Origin: Fomitopsis serialis
Taxonomy: Eukaryota > Basidiomycota > Agaricomycetes > Polyporales > Fomitopsidaceae
DNA: 64,000 nucleotides
Assembly (NCBI RefSeq): GCF_022376445.1
Contig: NW_025955154.1
Span: 1 to 64,000, forward strand
Direction: 5' to 3'
Below, piece after piece: positions 1 to 11,100 of this stretch. A program made the translations under genes and the position numbers. Under the pieces are notes generated by a model that saw only the letters and a program-made list of their open reading frames with translations, was not told where the DNA came from and did no database searches. Every line of letters starts with the position of its first letter. The first letter of the stretch is position 1.

Positions 1-1676
1 GCGGGCATCCGCAGGACCCGCTGCGAAGCTGTAGTGCGTAAGGTTGGATGCCTTGATCTCCCAATGCAGCGTTCGGCCGAGCCATGCACTGGGTACGGGA
101 GTCACCGTGGTAGGCGGTACACCGATATAGGACAAGGAGCGGAACCGGAAGCATGGGGTGAGCGCTGTTATGTTCGTACTTGTGTTTGTGTAAGGCAGGA
201 GCACTATGCCAAGATCGATATGGTGATTCTACGTGACTCAGGGAGATCAATGTACAGGTTCTTGATAGATGGGCATCTACACACCTGTGTCAGGAAGACC
301 GTCACACCAGCTTCCTCTTCCTCAAGGGATGGTGCGAAGTCCATGTTGACGCTGTACGCGAACAGCGTGTCCATCTGTCTTCGAGCGAGTAGGGTTTGAC
401 CCTCGGGCCAGCGTAATTTCCATCATAAGCAGTCAGGTTAAGCTTCGAGGGCAGAAGGCGGAGTGTATTGGGATGACCGGGTGGTGAGATGGTGTACGAA
501 GTATCGATGGGCAGCCGCCAGTGCACAAGATGGATGGGCAAAAGGGATCCAGGCGAGAAGGTGAGATAGTCTGGTGAGTCAGCGAACGGTCTAGGCTGCG
601 TCAGCCATAGTAGTCGGATGCCTTCATGAAGCGACACACCCTTCTCCAGGCACGTCGAAGTTCGTCTTCGGTAGATGCCAACCGCTCATCTCTCCCTGCA
701 CAGGCTGCAGCACAGGCCACTCGCCCTCCTCCCACGTAACCGGGTACAGCACCGTCTCGCGTCCCATCGGAAATACGGTGTAGTCGGGCCCAGATCGTGT
801 AGACAGCGCGACGCCCCACCAGTTCCCCTCCGCGTCCTGGAACAAGTCTGCGTGGCCGACCGTCTGGAAGTACTCGCTCGTGTTGGCGTTTGTCAGGATC
901 GGGTTCGCCGGGTTGGACTCGTATAACCCGCCCACCTCGCGCGCCCGCGCGATCGTCTCCATGTGGTTCAGGCCCGTCCCGCCCTCCGCGATCATCAGGT
1001 AGTAGTACCCGTCGCGCCAGTAGATGTGCGGGCCCTCGGGCGCCTCACCGCCTGTGCCGTTCCAGATGTACTGGTAGCTTGCGCCGACCTCGCCCGTGGC
1101 GAGGTCGAGTGTCGTCTGCGTGATTCCGGGAGTAACTTCCCAGGGGTGCGAACCCGTGACGTGGACGGTGCCGTCAGAGTCCCAGAACGGCGAGGTGTCG
1201 TATCCAGTGAAGTTGAAGTGCACGGGCTGCGACCAGGACGCGAATGAATACGGATTCCTGGAGGTGAAGAACATGTTGTCCCAGCGCGAGGAGTTCGTTT
1301 CAGGCTGATCGTCAAAGACGAGCGTCGTGAGAACATAGAACGTGCCTTCGCGGTAGCGGACCGTGGAACCCCATATCCCGCTGGTGGACTTGTTCGTAAT
1401 GGCAAGGGTTGGCAACTGCTCGGGACGGTTGAGAGCATTGCTGACGAGCCGCCAGTTGATCAAGTCTTTGCTGGCATGTATTGGGATACCGGGAAACGCA
1501 TTGAAGCTGCTCGACGCGCAGAAGAACGTGTTGTCCTCCTCAGGAACAAATATGCAACTGGGATCAGGGTGGAAGCCAGGAATGACGGGATTGTAGTAGG
1601 TTGAATTCCAGGCCTTGACATGCACAGGTAGTAAGCAGGCCAACGCACTCAGAAGTAGCGATGTCAGACGTGTCAT
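1..1676 (-). CDS. GH43 family glycosidase (beta-xylosidase/arabinofuranosidase type), 3' partial
   Basis: Likely secreted glycoside hydrolase acting on xylan or arabinoxylan side chains. The chosen ATG at 1676 gives a hydrophobic leader (MTRLTSLLLSALACLLPVHV) then YYNPVIPGFHPDPSC, the GH43 N-terminus whose Asp in HPDPS is the general base of the family. Further GH43 features are TSPFWDSDGTVHVTG and EGPHIYWRDGYYYL, with the acid Glu in EGPH. Exons read: 1676–640, 590 to about 285, and 228 to beyond base 1, with introns 639–591 and 284–229. The later exons (HWRLP, NLTAYDGNYAGP, DTLFAYSVNMDF, HIDLGIVLL) match the C-terminal beta-sandwich of this family. Near 402–408 the frame shifts by one base in a CCC run, between NYAGP and the DTLF segment, so this copy is either frameshifted or mis-sequenced there. 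The C-terminus lies outside the window. Family assignment is firm; substrate is inferred. Confidence 0.85.
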
Positions 1677-2704
1677 AGTGCTCCCTGACAGGTTGTGTGC
1701 ACTGTCCAGGCGCGACGCGACGCGCCGTCGCACACGCGTAGATAACGTCCTGGATGTCCTAGCGGACCGGCGGCATGCGGTGTAAACGTCGTGCCCTAGA
1801 ATAGCGAGTCAGATGTCTTATTAGTGCAATCATGAGACCACACGCACGAACATACAGGATGCGACTCCAGAGCTACATCCGCCCACACTGTCGCGATTCG
1901 GGACTGTAGTCGTCCAGTATGCGACAGCATACCGTAAAGACGCGACCTTTCCTTGACTTCGTATAACCTGGACACGATCAGGCTGGTCAAGTGGTACAAT
2001 GGACGCACACCGACTTGAAAGGCCGATATTCAGCCGGCATCTCGTCATGGACAGTAAGGACGGGCCGACCTAGATGCTGAGCGAGACTGAATACATTGCA
2101 TCAAATTTTGTTACTGGCAATTCGGTGCTCGCTGCGGTAGCCAAGGATCAGCACTGCGAGTCCGACAAGCGGCGTCGAGGTCGTTGCATTGGGGAAAAAT
2201 TAAGCTGAGAGTTCTTCAAGAGTTCTTCAAGGCTAAACGAGTGCCGGTGCCGCAAATCGTCCGAGCTGAGGAGAGGGCTATGTCGCATCGTGCACGTCGC
2301 GGCCTGGCATTGCACATCGACTGCGGATTATAAGAGATATCCAACGAATAGTCAGTCGGTGACGGTGAGATGCAAGTCGCTTCGGTCTTCGGCGCTTGCA
2401 CTACTCGAAGCCTTCGGTGAACAGACCGGCCTGCTGCCACCACCCATACGTCCCTGATCCTTACTCCGCTCTGCTCACTGTTAGTTTCCCCCAGGCAGAC
2501 CATAAAGAAGACCTCTTTGACGGAGGGGAGGACGGTCTTCTATGGGCTCACTGTTGGCAGTACTTAAAACGACCCTAAAGAAAATCTCTAGGCCTTCTGT
2601 CAAACCTTCGCTTCACACATATCGGTATGCCAGAAGGAGGTGCGGGCCTTGCATCGTTCTTTCAGGTGTTGTACAATTTATTTAAATATCAAATGCCTTC
2701 ACTG
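1677..2704. other. Intergenic, no gene seen
   Basis: About 1 kb upstream of the GH43 gene. Only short unrelated ORFs occur, and none resembles a family or carries a plausible exon chain. A short direct repeat (agttcttcaag twice, near 2210–2232) is the only structure noticed. The part near 1700–2100 presumably holds the GH43 promoter. Confidence 0.5.
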
Positions 2705-3770
2705 AGAAGTTCTAACACGCAGGAACCGCTACCAACGGCCACATATCGTCTCACTTCAGCACTACGTCTGTGTAACGCACTGAGATGGTCCTTGTAATGG
2801 GGGCTGTCGGTTGCTGCGCAGTACTAGCGCGTTGAAAGTAGGTATTCGCAACAGGCGACGAAGTCGCCTCGTCCTTGAACGGACTTCCTAAACCTGAGTA
2901 CTTGAGTATTCATACGTCACAGTGCATACATGCTCACAATACCATTCACAACCTGTACCACCAACGGCTCACACGCGCCAACTGGAACGTGTTCGACCCG
3001 CTGATGGTACAGACTGCACAGGCATCACAGGTTTTCTACCTACGAGGACAGGCGCGGAGGTGGATGGACAGGCAGGAGGGTCGACACATGCGCGATGAGG
3101 AGATACATGCAGGAGACGGTGACCCGAAACGCAAACCACGAACCCATATAGCCACTCGCAGCACGAGGGCGAAGCCACCCGCAGCCTTTCGGCACGGGGG
3201 CGGACGGACAGCTCCTCTCGGTGCTGCCGCCAGTAGGCCACCCGCGGCATATGCTCCGCACGCGGGGGCAAGCGGACAGCAGCCTTTCGGCGCTGCCGCA
3301 ACGAACCCACGAACACTACATGAGCGAGAGTTAAATGGACAGGTAGGAGGGGTATGACAGGCGCGATGGGTGGATGGTACAAGAGGGGAGCCGAATCACG
3401 AATCACGAATCACGAACTACGAACCACAGACCAAGCCGCCGAAACGGAACCCACTCACCTTCGTCTTGGCCATGGGCTGTAGGATACTTACATGGTGAGT
3501 ATGAGGCAAGGAGACAGAACAATGTTCACCGTGAATAGCCCGTGCACGAGTCCCGGGAGGAGGCCGTCGAAGGCGGAGAAGATGGAGGTGAGAAGGAAAG
3601 GTGAGTTGACGATCCGCTCTGCCTCAGAGGTCCTTATATACTCTGGATACGGTGTCAGCCCGGCGGACGTGGCTGGCTCACGATTCTGACCGCGACCAAC
3701 GTCCCGCGTCAGCCTCACACCACCGCCGACACCGTACCAATCGCGACGCCGTCACGTGAAACGTCCAGTT
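2705..3770 (+). repeat. Dispersed repeat, copy A
   Basis: One of five related copies (A–E). It shares with copies C and E the left part starting at gttctaacacgcag, and with all copies the core around 2960–3480 and the TATA-bearing right part. Read on its minus strand the core looks promoter-like: a CACGTG box near 3750, TATATAAGGA near 3635–3645, a pyrimidine-rich leader, then an ATG followed within a few codons by a consensus GTGAGT donor. The core holds GC-rich internal direct repeats around CGAAAGGCTGC. No transposase, gag or pol is present. It lies at the outer edge of inverted arm 1, just past the 3' end of the MFS gene. Confidence 0.8.
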
Positions 3771-4111
3771 CATGGTAATCTCGCGAATCTTAGGCTATAC
3801 TACAGCCTGTAGCTGTCACCGGTCACCTCCAGTGCGTACCTCTGTTTCGTTGAATCAACACTCAATTGGCTGGCACAGAGAGACCGGAGCAAGCATGCGC
3901 GCGTAGTACTCGACTCGTACACAGGATAACGCTCATGCCAGAACGGGCACTAAGCATCTGCCAGGTGCACCTCGACATGCTTTGATATATGTACAAGTAA
4001 AATTATGACTTATTGGTATAGTACAAGACGACAAGCTGTAATAGTGGTGATCTAGACGTCTACGATGTATCAGTGCTGTCCGTATTGCCACGCTATCTCG
4101 CCTCCGCCCGT

Positions 4112-5912
4112 CTACGTCCACTGCGAGCCCTTCACCCTTACGAGGAAATGTCTCCCTATACACGTGAACCCAGCGCCGGCCACCATCACGACCTGCATTG
4201 ACCGACGCATAATCAGCCAGCGCTCACCCTGCGGTCTAACGCGGAACTTACCGCGCTGAATACAATGGGCTTGGGCCACTGCAGCACGGAGCCTTGCCCG
4301 AGGAGCGCTCCGTCGATGGGCGTCCCGGTCAGCATGGCGAACGAGACGATGCAGTATCCGAGGCCCATTCGGATCCTGTAGGGTAGAACCGTGAGCGTGG
4401 TGGTAGGGAGACATAGAAGAGGATAACGTGCCCAAGCTCTTCAGGTTTACTCGCCAGCACCGCGAACACACTCGGCACGAGCGCGATATCTACACAGGAT
4501 CCGAGTCAGCGAGAGCGACGGACGGACACGGTCAGAGGACTGCTCACATGCACCCGAGAAGAACCCGTACAAGATGGAGAAGACGACGACCGCGGCGGTG
4601 TTCGTCACGCCGAACATGACGAACACGAGCGCGCCCATGATGAAGGAGACGGGGATCACAACGTTCAGGGCCCCGAAGTAGTCGGCCAGCGTATTCGGGA
4701 TGACCCGCCCCGGGACGGAGGCTGCGTTCAGGATGGCGATCTGGGCACAGGTCAGGTCGGGGCGTCGGCGGACGCGGGAGGGGGCGTACCGTGTAGAATG
4801 CGAGGGTGCTTGAGAGCCCGTGTAGGTTGAGCCAGAGTTGGAGGTAGAAATCTGTCGAGGTCCGTTGGTGAATGACTATTTGGGGCAGGCTCGTGCTGAC
4901 ACTCACAAGGCATGAAGAGTCCCCAGTACACTAGGAACACTCTACGGACTCGTCAGTATTGTCACCTTACTTCACGTGTACGTAGCCGCTTACCCAAACA
5001 CTGTGAACACGAACGACGGGTCCCTCAACGCGCCCCAAACGTTCGGCTTCGGCTGCTCTCCCCGCTCCTTCGCTCCGGGCACCCTCGCCCGCATCAAGAG
5101 CTGCGCGATTACCAGCAACCCAAGCGTCAAGAACCCCGACGCGCGCACGCCCCACGCGAATCCTATCGCGCTGTTCCCGCTGATCAGGCGGTTCAGCATG
5201 ATCGGGTAGATGATGCCGCCGCAACCTGAGCCGGTGACGACGAGGCCGAGCGCCATGCTCCGTCGCTTCTTCCAGTAGTGCCCTTGGAGCGAGAGCGCGG
5301 GGACGAGCATGAACCCGCCGCCGATACCCATGCCGATACCTTGGGCGAGGAGGATTTGGTAGTATTTTGTCGGGTCGGCTAAGGAGAGCATGAAGAGACT
5401 GGAGGCGCGGTGTTCGCAGTGTGTTCGATCCGCATATATGGAGGTACGCACCAGAAGAGGTATAGAATGCTCCCGAGGAGGACCTCGGAGTGGAAGTAGC
5501 CCGCGTCGAAGAGTCGACCAGCGGGGAAACCCACGAAGAAGATGAGGAACAGCTGCAAGGAGCCTATCCAGCTGATGTTGGACGACGTCGAGGTGCCTGC
5601 GAGCACGTAGTAGTCTTGGTAGACACCAAATGAACTCGCATAGCCGAACGTGCAGAAGGATACCAGCGCCCTACTTGCGTTCATGAGCGAGGTGGATTTT
5701 GGAGTACAAGCTAATACGCACCCGCCAATAGTAGCACACCATGCGCGCGATCCGCCGTCGGGTATGTTGTCGAGTGGTTGTAAGATGTCTGCCTCAGCGT
5801 CGGCCCTCTCTTCGGGCAGAGTCTTGGCAGAGTTGAGTTGTTCGAGCTGGACGGAGTTGATCGTGGCATGGTCGTCCAGAAAGCCGTTTGAGCTCATCGC
5901 AGTGTGAGACAT
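4112..5912 (-). CDS. MFS transporter, monocarboxylate-porter type, arm 1 copy
   Basis: Membrane transporter of the major facilitator superfamily, closest in layout to fungal monocarboxylate/riboflavin-type permeases (MCT/MCH). Eight exons: 5912–5452, 5398–4994, 4941–4907, 4851–4790, 4740–4548, 4489–4432, 4375–4252 and 4192–4112. They total 1419 nt (472 aa), with lengths identical exon by exon to the arm 2 copy. Twelve hydrophobic segments can be counted; typical stretches are GIGMGIGGGFMLVPALSL, GSGCGGIIYPIML and GVFLVYWGLFMP. The N-terminal 60 residues are polar and cytosolic. Substrate cannot be read from sequence. The intron at 4431–4376 starts with GC (gg|gcacgt) where the paralogue has GT, so splicing there may be weaker. 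It is followed on the same strand by the methyltransferase about 0.9 kb upstream. Confidence 0.88.
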
Positions 5913-6848
5913 ATTGCAAGAGCTGCTCCCGCAGGGTGATCCTCAAGAACACACAGGTAGGCGACCGAAGGGTGTCGCCATAACGTTCCGCGGACGGACC
6001 TGGTCCTGCAAAGATGAGCAGGCTCGGTGCGACGGCAGGCCGCCGTGCTGTAGCGGGACACCAGTTGTGCCGCCGGAGACATGTCTGGAGGGATTCCGCG
6101 CAGCCTCGCGAGTCATTGAGGTTTATGACGGAGAGCGAGGCCCGGAACAGAAAGGTCGGGGACCACTGCAATCTACGGAGGTCTCGGTGCCCGCTCTCCG
6201 TCGGCTCGGAACGACGTGTTTCGACGGAGAGTTGTGGCTTGCTGGCCCATCCTCCGTTCGTTGAGCGCTGTAGATGCTGCGGTGCGTTGGGAGAAGTAGT
6301 TCAGGGTATTAACCAATCCAGAATGTACTCAGCACTGGCTGCTGGCAGTGCTCAGTGCGGATTCGTGGCGAGGAGGCGTCGGGCGGCAGATGGAACGGAC
6401 GATCGGCGCGCGATCGAGGTCAGTTCCAGCGGAACCCAGTCTTCCGCACATCACGCCACCGTGGCATGGGCAGCCTGTGTGCAGTCCGCTCGGAGAGCCT
6501 TCTCGACTCGTCGGAGTCCCAGCCCAGGCAAGGCGTTCCGGGTCGGATCCTGCCTACACCGTGTCGAACATGCTTTGCGGCTGGAGGGCATGCGGAGTTA
6601 GGCACACTCTCACTGACGTTCGAGCCTCTGCAGTGGGTAGATAGCAATCCGAGCCAAATGCTAACGAAAAGTCTTAACATGAATCTTCGGCATTCTGTAT
6701 ATGTCATTGAAAGAAAATGAATACTGGGATATCGACGGCAAGCAAAAAATACATCGCACCAGCTGTGGTTGTACAGATAATCCAAATGCAGGGCAAGTAA
6801 CCCCGAAGATCCACGTACGCGACGCACGGACCTCATCCCTGAGGTCAC
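5913..6848. other. Spacer between methyltransferase and MFS, conserved in both arms
   Basis: Lies between the methyltransferase stop and the MFS start. It is nearly identical to 39,467–40,397, apart from a few small indels such as the one near 6370. ORFs of 100–195 aa run across it on both strands, but they overlap one another and resemble no family, so their conservation is best explained by recent duplication. It should hold the MFS promoter and the methyltransferase terminator. Confidence 0.6.
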
Positions 6849-8013
6849 TCACAACCTCGTAACAGACCACACCAGCATCTGGTAGTTGACAGTTCCCGGC
6901 AGCTCCGCGCGCTGGGCCGCCTCGACCCATGATTTCGAGACGTCCATCTGAACCATATCCTTCGCCGCCCGCAGGACTACCTCCACCCTCACCTTTCCCT
7001 TCTCGAACACCTCCCCGTCCCACAGCTCCTCCCAGCTCTCCGGCGAGTGGCAGAACATCTGCGTCCCCGACCGCAACGTGCGCCGTTCCAGCCACGGGCC
7101 CTTCTCCGGCTGGCCGATGTGCACGCCCACGATCATGGACCCGGGTACGGGCGAGAGCAGCCCGGCGAGCTTGCGTGCGAGCTCGAGCTGCTCATCCTCA
7201 CTGAAGAGGTGGAAGAACGAAGACGCGTGGATCGCGGAGACGTGCCCGTTCAACGGGCTGAGTGTCTTCAGGGCGGCGAGCGTGGCAGGCGGGGGTGTGG
7301 TCGGTGGGGTGTCTAGGATCGGGCTTCCCTCGAAGAAAGCCGAGTCGAAGACGTCGCCTCCCAAGAAGTGGGCTGGGAATTCCTTCGCCGTAGTCCTGAA
7401 CAGCTTGTGGCCGAGGTCCCAATATTCTGCTATTGCGGTCAGCCTTCCATTTGCTTGGTATCATTCTCGGGCTTACCTGGATGCAGGTCTGACGCAATGG
7501 CGTTCTCAGCGGGAAAACCGTCCGCCACTGCCTTCCGAACGTCGACTCCGACTGAGAGGGCAGATATTCAACGAGCTCGCATGCACACATGCCTGACACA
7601 TGTACGTACGGCAGCATCCTATGTCAAGCAAGATGGCGCCCTTGCGCTCCTTCCCAAGTTTGACAACCTGGTCGTACGCGGGAAGACGGCTGGCGCCGAG
7701 CCTTGAAAGATCCGCGTCGGTGAGCAATGGACATAAAGCATCACGGAGACGCACTTCGTGAAGGCAAAAGCTCTGATGCAGGGGTATGGGGTAACCTACG
7801 GAAGCAAGACCGATCAGATGCACCTCAACAAACAGCTGATGCAGCACTCACCTTCAGAGCCTCCGCCTGGACGCTCATGATATGGCGCTTCAGTTCTTCC
7901 TCATCCTTGATGCCAGTCTGCGTCTGGAAGAACGCGAGCTCCTCCGGATGAAGGTAGTAGAGTTTCTCGTAGAAAGTTGGGTCATAGTCAGCTGGTATAC
8001 TCTCTGCAGACAT
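6849..8013 (-). CDS. SAM-dependent methyltransferase, arm 1 copy
   Basis: Class I methyltransferase of about 315 aa in five exons starting at the ATG at 8013. Motif I reads ILLDIGCC followed by LGVDVRKAVADG and ASDLHPEYWDLGHKLF, a pattern shared with fungal natural-product methyltransferases such as the AusD/Trt5 group. Those act on carboxyl or hydroxyl groups of small metabolites in the cytosol. All introns are short GT–AG and phases agree; the large last exon ends at 6849. There is no signal peptide or membrane segment. The first exon (YEKLYYLHPEELAFF) differs from the arm 2 paralogue at about 10 of 54 residues, while the last exon is almost identical. Neighbours are S53-1 upstream and the MFS gene downstream, all on one strand. 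The substrate is unknown; a role in secondary metabolism is inference. Confidence 0.85.
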
Positions 8014-8265
8014 GTCTAGGATCCTCGCAGTGTCCTTCGACTGTGCACTGGTAAGAGCGCTTTCGGGAACTGATAAGGTAGCCCCAGTTCACACGTGCGC
8101 TGGGCGCGCGCTAGCTGCGTGCGCTTCACCGACTCGGACTTTGGCAGTACTTACAGCTCACCCAACATATTCCTGTGCCCTTGTAACAAAGCAGTCACGG
8201 CTCGAATATATCCTGGGAGACGAAGCACCCGTTGCATATAATCCAAGTACAGGTGCCCCACCACC

Positions 8266-10369
8266 TCACAACCCGAGGACTGTCGTCAGTCGGGCATAGT
8301 CTGGTGTGCCCAGTCCCGTTACCTACAAGCAGTTCAGCATCGGGTCGCAGGCGGTACACGATGACCTACCGGGTCCCAGCCCACTCCCGCCTCAAACCCA
8401 GTAGTGAAGTTCGAGCACGCATAGTTGTTTCCGGTCGTGATATCCGTCAGGCCCTCCCAGCCCTCCGCATACAGCCACGGGTTCAGCCACCCCAGCACCG
8501 GGCGTCCCGCAGACAGCAGCGCGTCGTTCACGAGCGCGACCACACTCGCGAACGTCGGGCTCGCGCAGCTCGTCCCGCTGACCGGTAAGACAGCGCCGTC
8601 CACGACAATGGCGAAATCCACGGCATACGCGGCGACGTCTGGGATGCCCCGTCCAGAGGCGTTGTATAGCCCAGCATCTGTGGACCGAGCGAGGCGAGAT
8701 ACCTGGACGGCGAGGGACTGGAAGGAGGGCCGTGCCCAATAGTTGGAGAAACCACCGCCGGAGAAGTTGACTGCCGTCTGGGGGATATTGATAGTGCCCC
8801 GACGGATGTGACGCTGCGAGGGAAGCGGAGCGTCTATTAGCAAGCCATTTGTGCAAGCGGCTGAAGGGAGCAGGGGTGCGTACTATGGACACCCGACGGG
8901 AAGGTCGGTATGAACGTGGTACAGCCGTCGGCGGGGTAGTGACCGCCAGAGACACCACCATCTCCGGAAGCGAATAAGATCGAAACGCCACGGGCACCGA
9001 GCTGCGCGTAGGCAGCGCAGAGGTTACTGCGACATGCTTTCGACGTAAGCAGAGCACCAGAATTTACTGTGACAAATTGTGCACGTACTACGCTAGCTTC
9101 TCAGAAATGAGGTACTCGTCGACGCCATAGCTCGTCGTCATTACCTGGGGCGGCGCCTCGAGCCAATCATGTAGAGTGCCGTGTCAAGGAGCGAGTCTGT
9201 GAAGTCTGTGTCGGCCGAGTCTCCACCAACGGAGATGAATGTCACGGGCACATCTGTGGCGAGCCCAACAGTGTACTGAATGTCCAAGTTCTAGTAGTCG
9301 CTGCATCAGCACGTTGAGATGGCCATCCGACCTAGAAGCTGAACATACAGACTCAATGCCCGCACTTCCGTTCTGCGGGTCGATGCCCCCGTCGAGATAA
9401 GCAATGTTGTACGTCGTTGATGGCGAGATATCCGGGCGCAGTTCTTCGAGGAATGTCTTAAATTCTCGAACGTTCAGCGCGTAGGACGCATCACGGTCGA
9501 CAGCATGAGCTCACCGTCAAGTCTGTGCGCTGCGGCCACTGCCCTACATATCCTGTGACAGCAAGGGAAGACCCGTGCGTAGCGGGAGTAGTCGGGAGGC
9601 TATACAGGGATTGAAGGCACGTGGGTGTGATGGCGGAAAGGTTCGCGCATGGACCTGCAGCATCTCCCGAATTCGACACTTTGGGAAGTCAACTACTGGC
9701 TGAGAGCTGTATGGGTCTGGGAACCTGGGTACACGACAAAATAAGCATAATCAGCTCGAAATTACGTGCCCGCGATCGAGTGCTTACGAAATAGTGGGAT
9801 GAACAAGCTCCAGGTGTCCCGCTAAATCCGGTGGGATTGAGTAGGAGAGTGTCCGGATGGTCTGCTTCTGCGTGGTGGTGTGCGTGAAGACAGAGTACTG
9901 AGCGTCCAAAAGCTCGTTTGCTTTGCTAGTGGGAACCTGAATCAGGAGCCAGTCGCCTGCAGGGAGATGTTGTGCTAGAAACACCATTGTCGCTCAACCA
10001 GGCGGTCACTGCCGAGATACTCTCCGATGTAGGTGCAACGAACGCCTCTACCTGCCAGCGAAGTCAGAAATTCCAGATGCAGTCTGCGATGGAGACACAA
10101 CTGGTGCTTACTGCTGCTTTGCTGAGATGATTTCCATAGTTCGTACTGTTTGGCGTGCTGACGTCGTACAACGCGTCTACCAAGCCTGCGGGATCGCTCT
10201 GGACCAGAGCCAGTCGAAGACTCAGGATAGTGTCAGGCGGAGCTGGGCCTGTGAGCGTGTAACCTCCAGGTGCGGACGCACGCGATTCATGGACTTGAAG
10301 GTTCCGCGTGAGTGGACTCGCGAACACCGTCAGTATAACCAGGGAGTGCACCAGAATGAAGGAGAGCAT
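8266..10369 (-). pseudogene. S53-1: broken sedolisin-family peptidase
   Basis: Follows the eight-exon plan of the S53 paralogues here. The leader (MLSFILVHSLVILTVFASP) and propeptide (GGYTLTGPAPPDTILSLRLAL) are present. So are the Glu/Asp motif split by an intron (IES then NLDIQYTVG), the SGTSCASPTFA serine motif and the VTGLGTPDY tail. Several frame breaks are visible: about 2 nt missing near 9975 before AGDWL, a one-base break near 9675, one near 9150 (before PPQVMTTSYG) and one near 8795 (before GTINIPQ). At least four lesions in the prodomain and catalytic domain make it a likely pseudogene. A TATA-like element lies near 10,411–10,420. It sits directly upstream of the arm 1 methyltransferase, the same order as S53-4 in arm 2. 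Confidence 0.82.
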
Positions 10370-11100
10370 GGCTGCTAGTCCTTGGGGTGTTTCGGTGTCA
10401 TCGTCGCACACTTATATGCCAAGGAGACGCGTGTACAAGCCTATTGTCAACCACAACTCACAAGATAGATGCGTCTCACGAAGAACCGCATGCTGGTTTA
10501 TTCCTGGCATAAGCCAACAGAGAGCGATACTCCGACATCGACATTAGCAGTTGTTGATTGGTGTGTTCTTGAGTGCCTTTCAGGTACATAAGCAGCATAC
10601 ATTGTATAGCGACATTGTCCGTTCGATGTGGTTATCTGTTCCATACTGCAGACCAAAACGGTACCACCAAGTACCATGCCATGGCGAAGCACGGCGGCCG
10701 GTATTAATGCCTCCTTGGGAACAGACTATCCAAGAGGCAGAGATAAGCGAGAGGAACACGGCGTGCCGCAATGGTTCTGCAATGAAGCTGGAGGAGTGAA
10801 GGAGCCGGGAAAGATAGTCTCCGTAGCTGACCAAAAGAGATACTCTCCTTTTTACGGGAAAGAGCACTCGGACAAGCCGCAACATTGACAAAATGGTGAC
10901 GACCGCGAAAGTGGCTACCCTGAAGTTGACGCGATCACGTGGTTTCAAGTCCGTTCGTACGCGTACCATTCGTAAAACTGCTCTACTACATACCGCAGAG
11001 TTCGACACTACCGATTGCACTGTCCATGACGCATCAATACCACATACCGGAATCCAATCCCTAACACACGTTCAAGTCCACCAGCAGAGTCCGAAGACCT
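10370..11100. other. Intergenic between S53-1 and S53-2
   Basis: Contains the upstream region of S53-1 with a TATA-like element near 10,411–10,420, and the downstream region of S53-2. ORFs of up to 146 aa overlap on both strands and resemble no family. Confidence 0.5.

Larger units (their letters stand above)
2880..8080 (-). repeat. Inverted duplication, arm 1 (methyltransferase + MFS)
   Basis: The reverse complement of this stretch aligns almost without gaps to about 38,220–43,640. It covers repeat A, the MFS gene, the MFS–methyltransferase spacer and the methyltransferase gene. Identity is highest in the spacer and the methyltransferase 3' exon. It falls off upstream of the methyltransferase start codon (beyond 8080) and within the first methyltransferase exon. 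The other edge lies inside the dispersed repeat. Confidence 0.88.

Noticed and set aside
2705..3770. The dispersed repeat as a solo LTR of a retrotransposon
   Set aside because: No TG…CA ends, no 5-bp target duplication and no gag/pol fragment could be read. The promoter-like block fits an LTR but is not enough.
6420..6848. A 142-aa ORF conserved in both arms (also 39,467–39,895)
   Set aside because: Its conservation is explained by the near-identical duplicated spacer. It overlaps antisense ORFs equally conserved, resembles no family and has no exon context.
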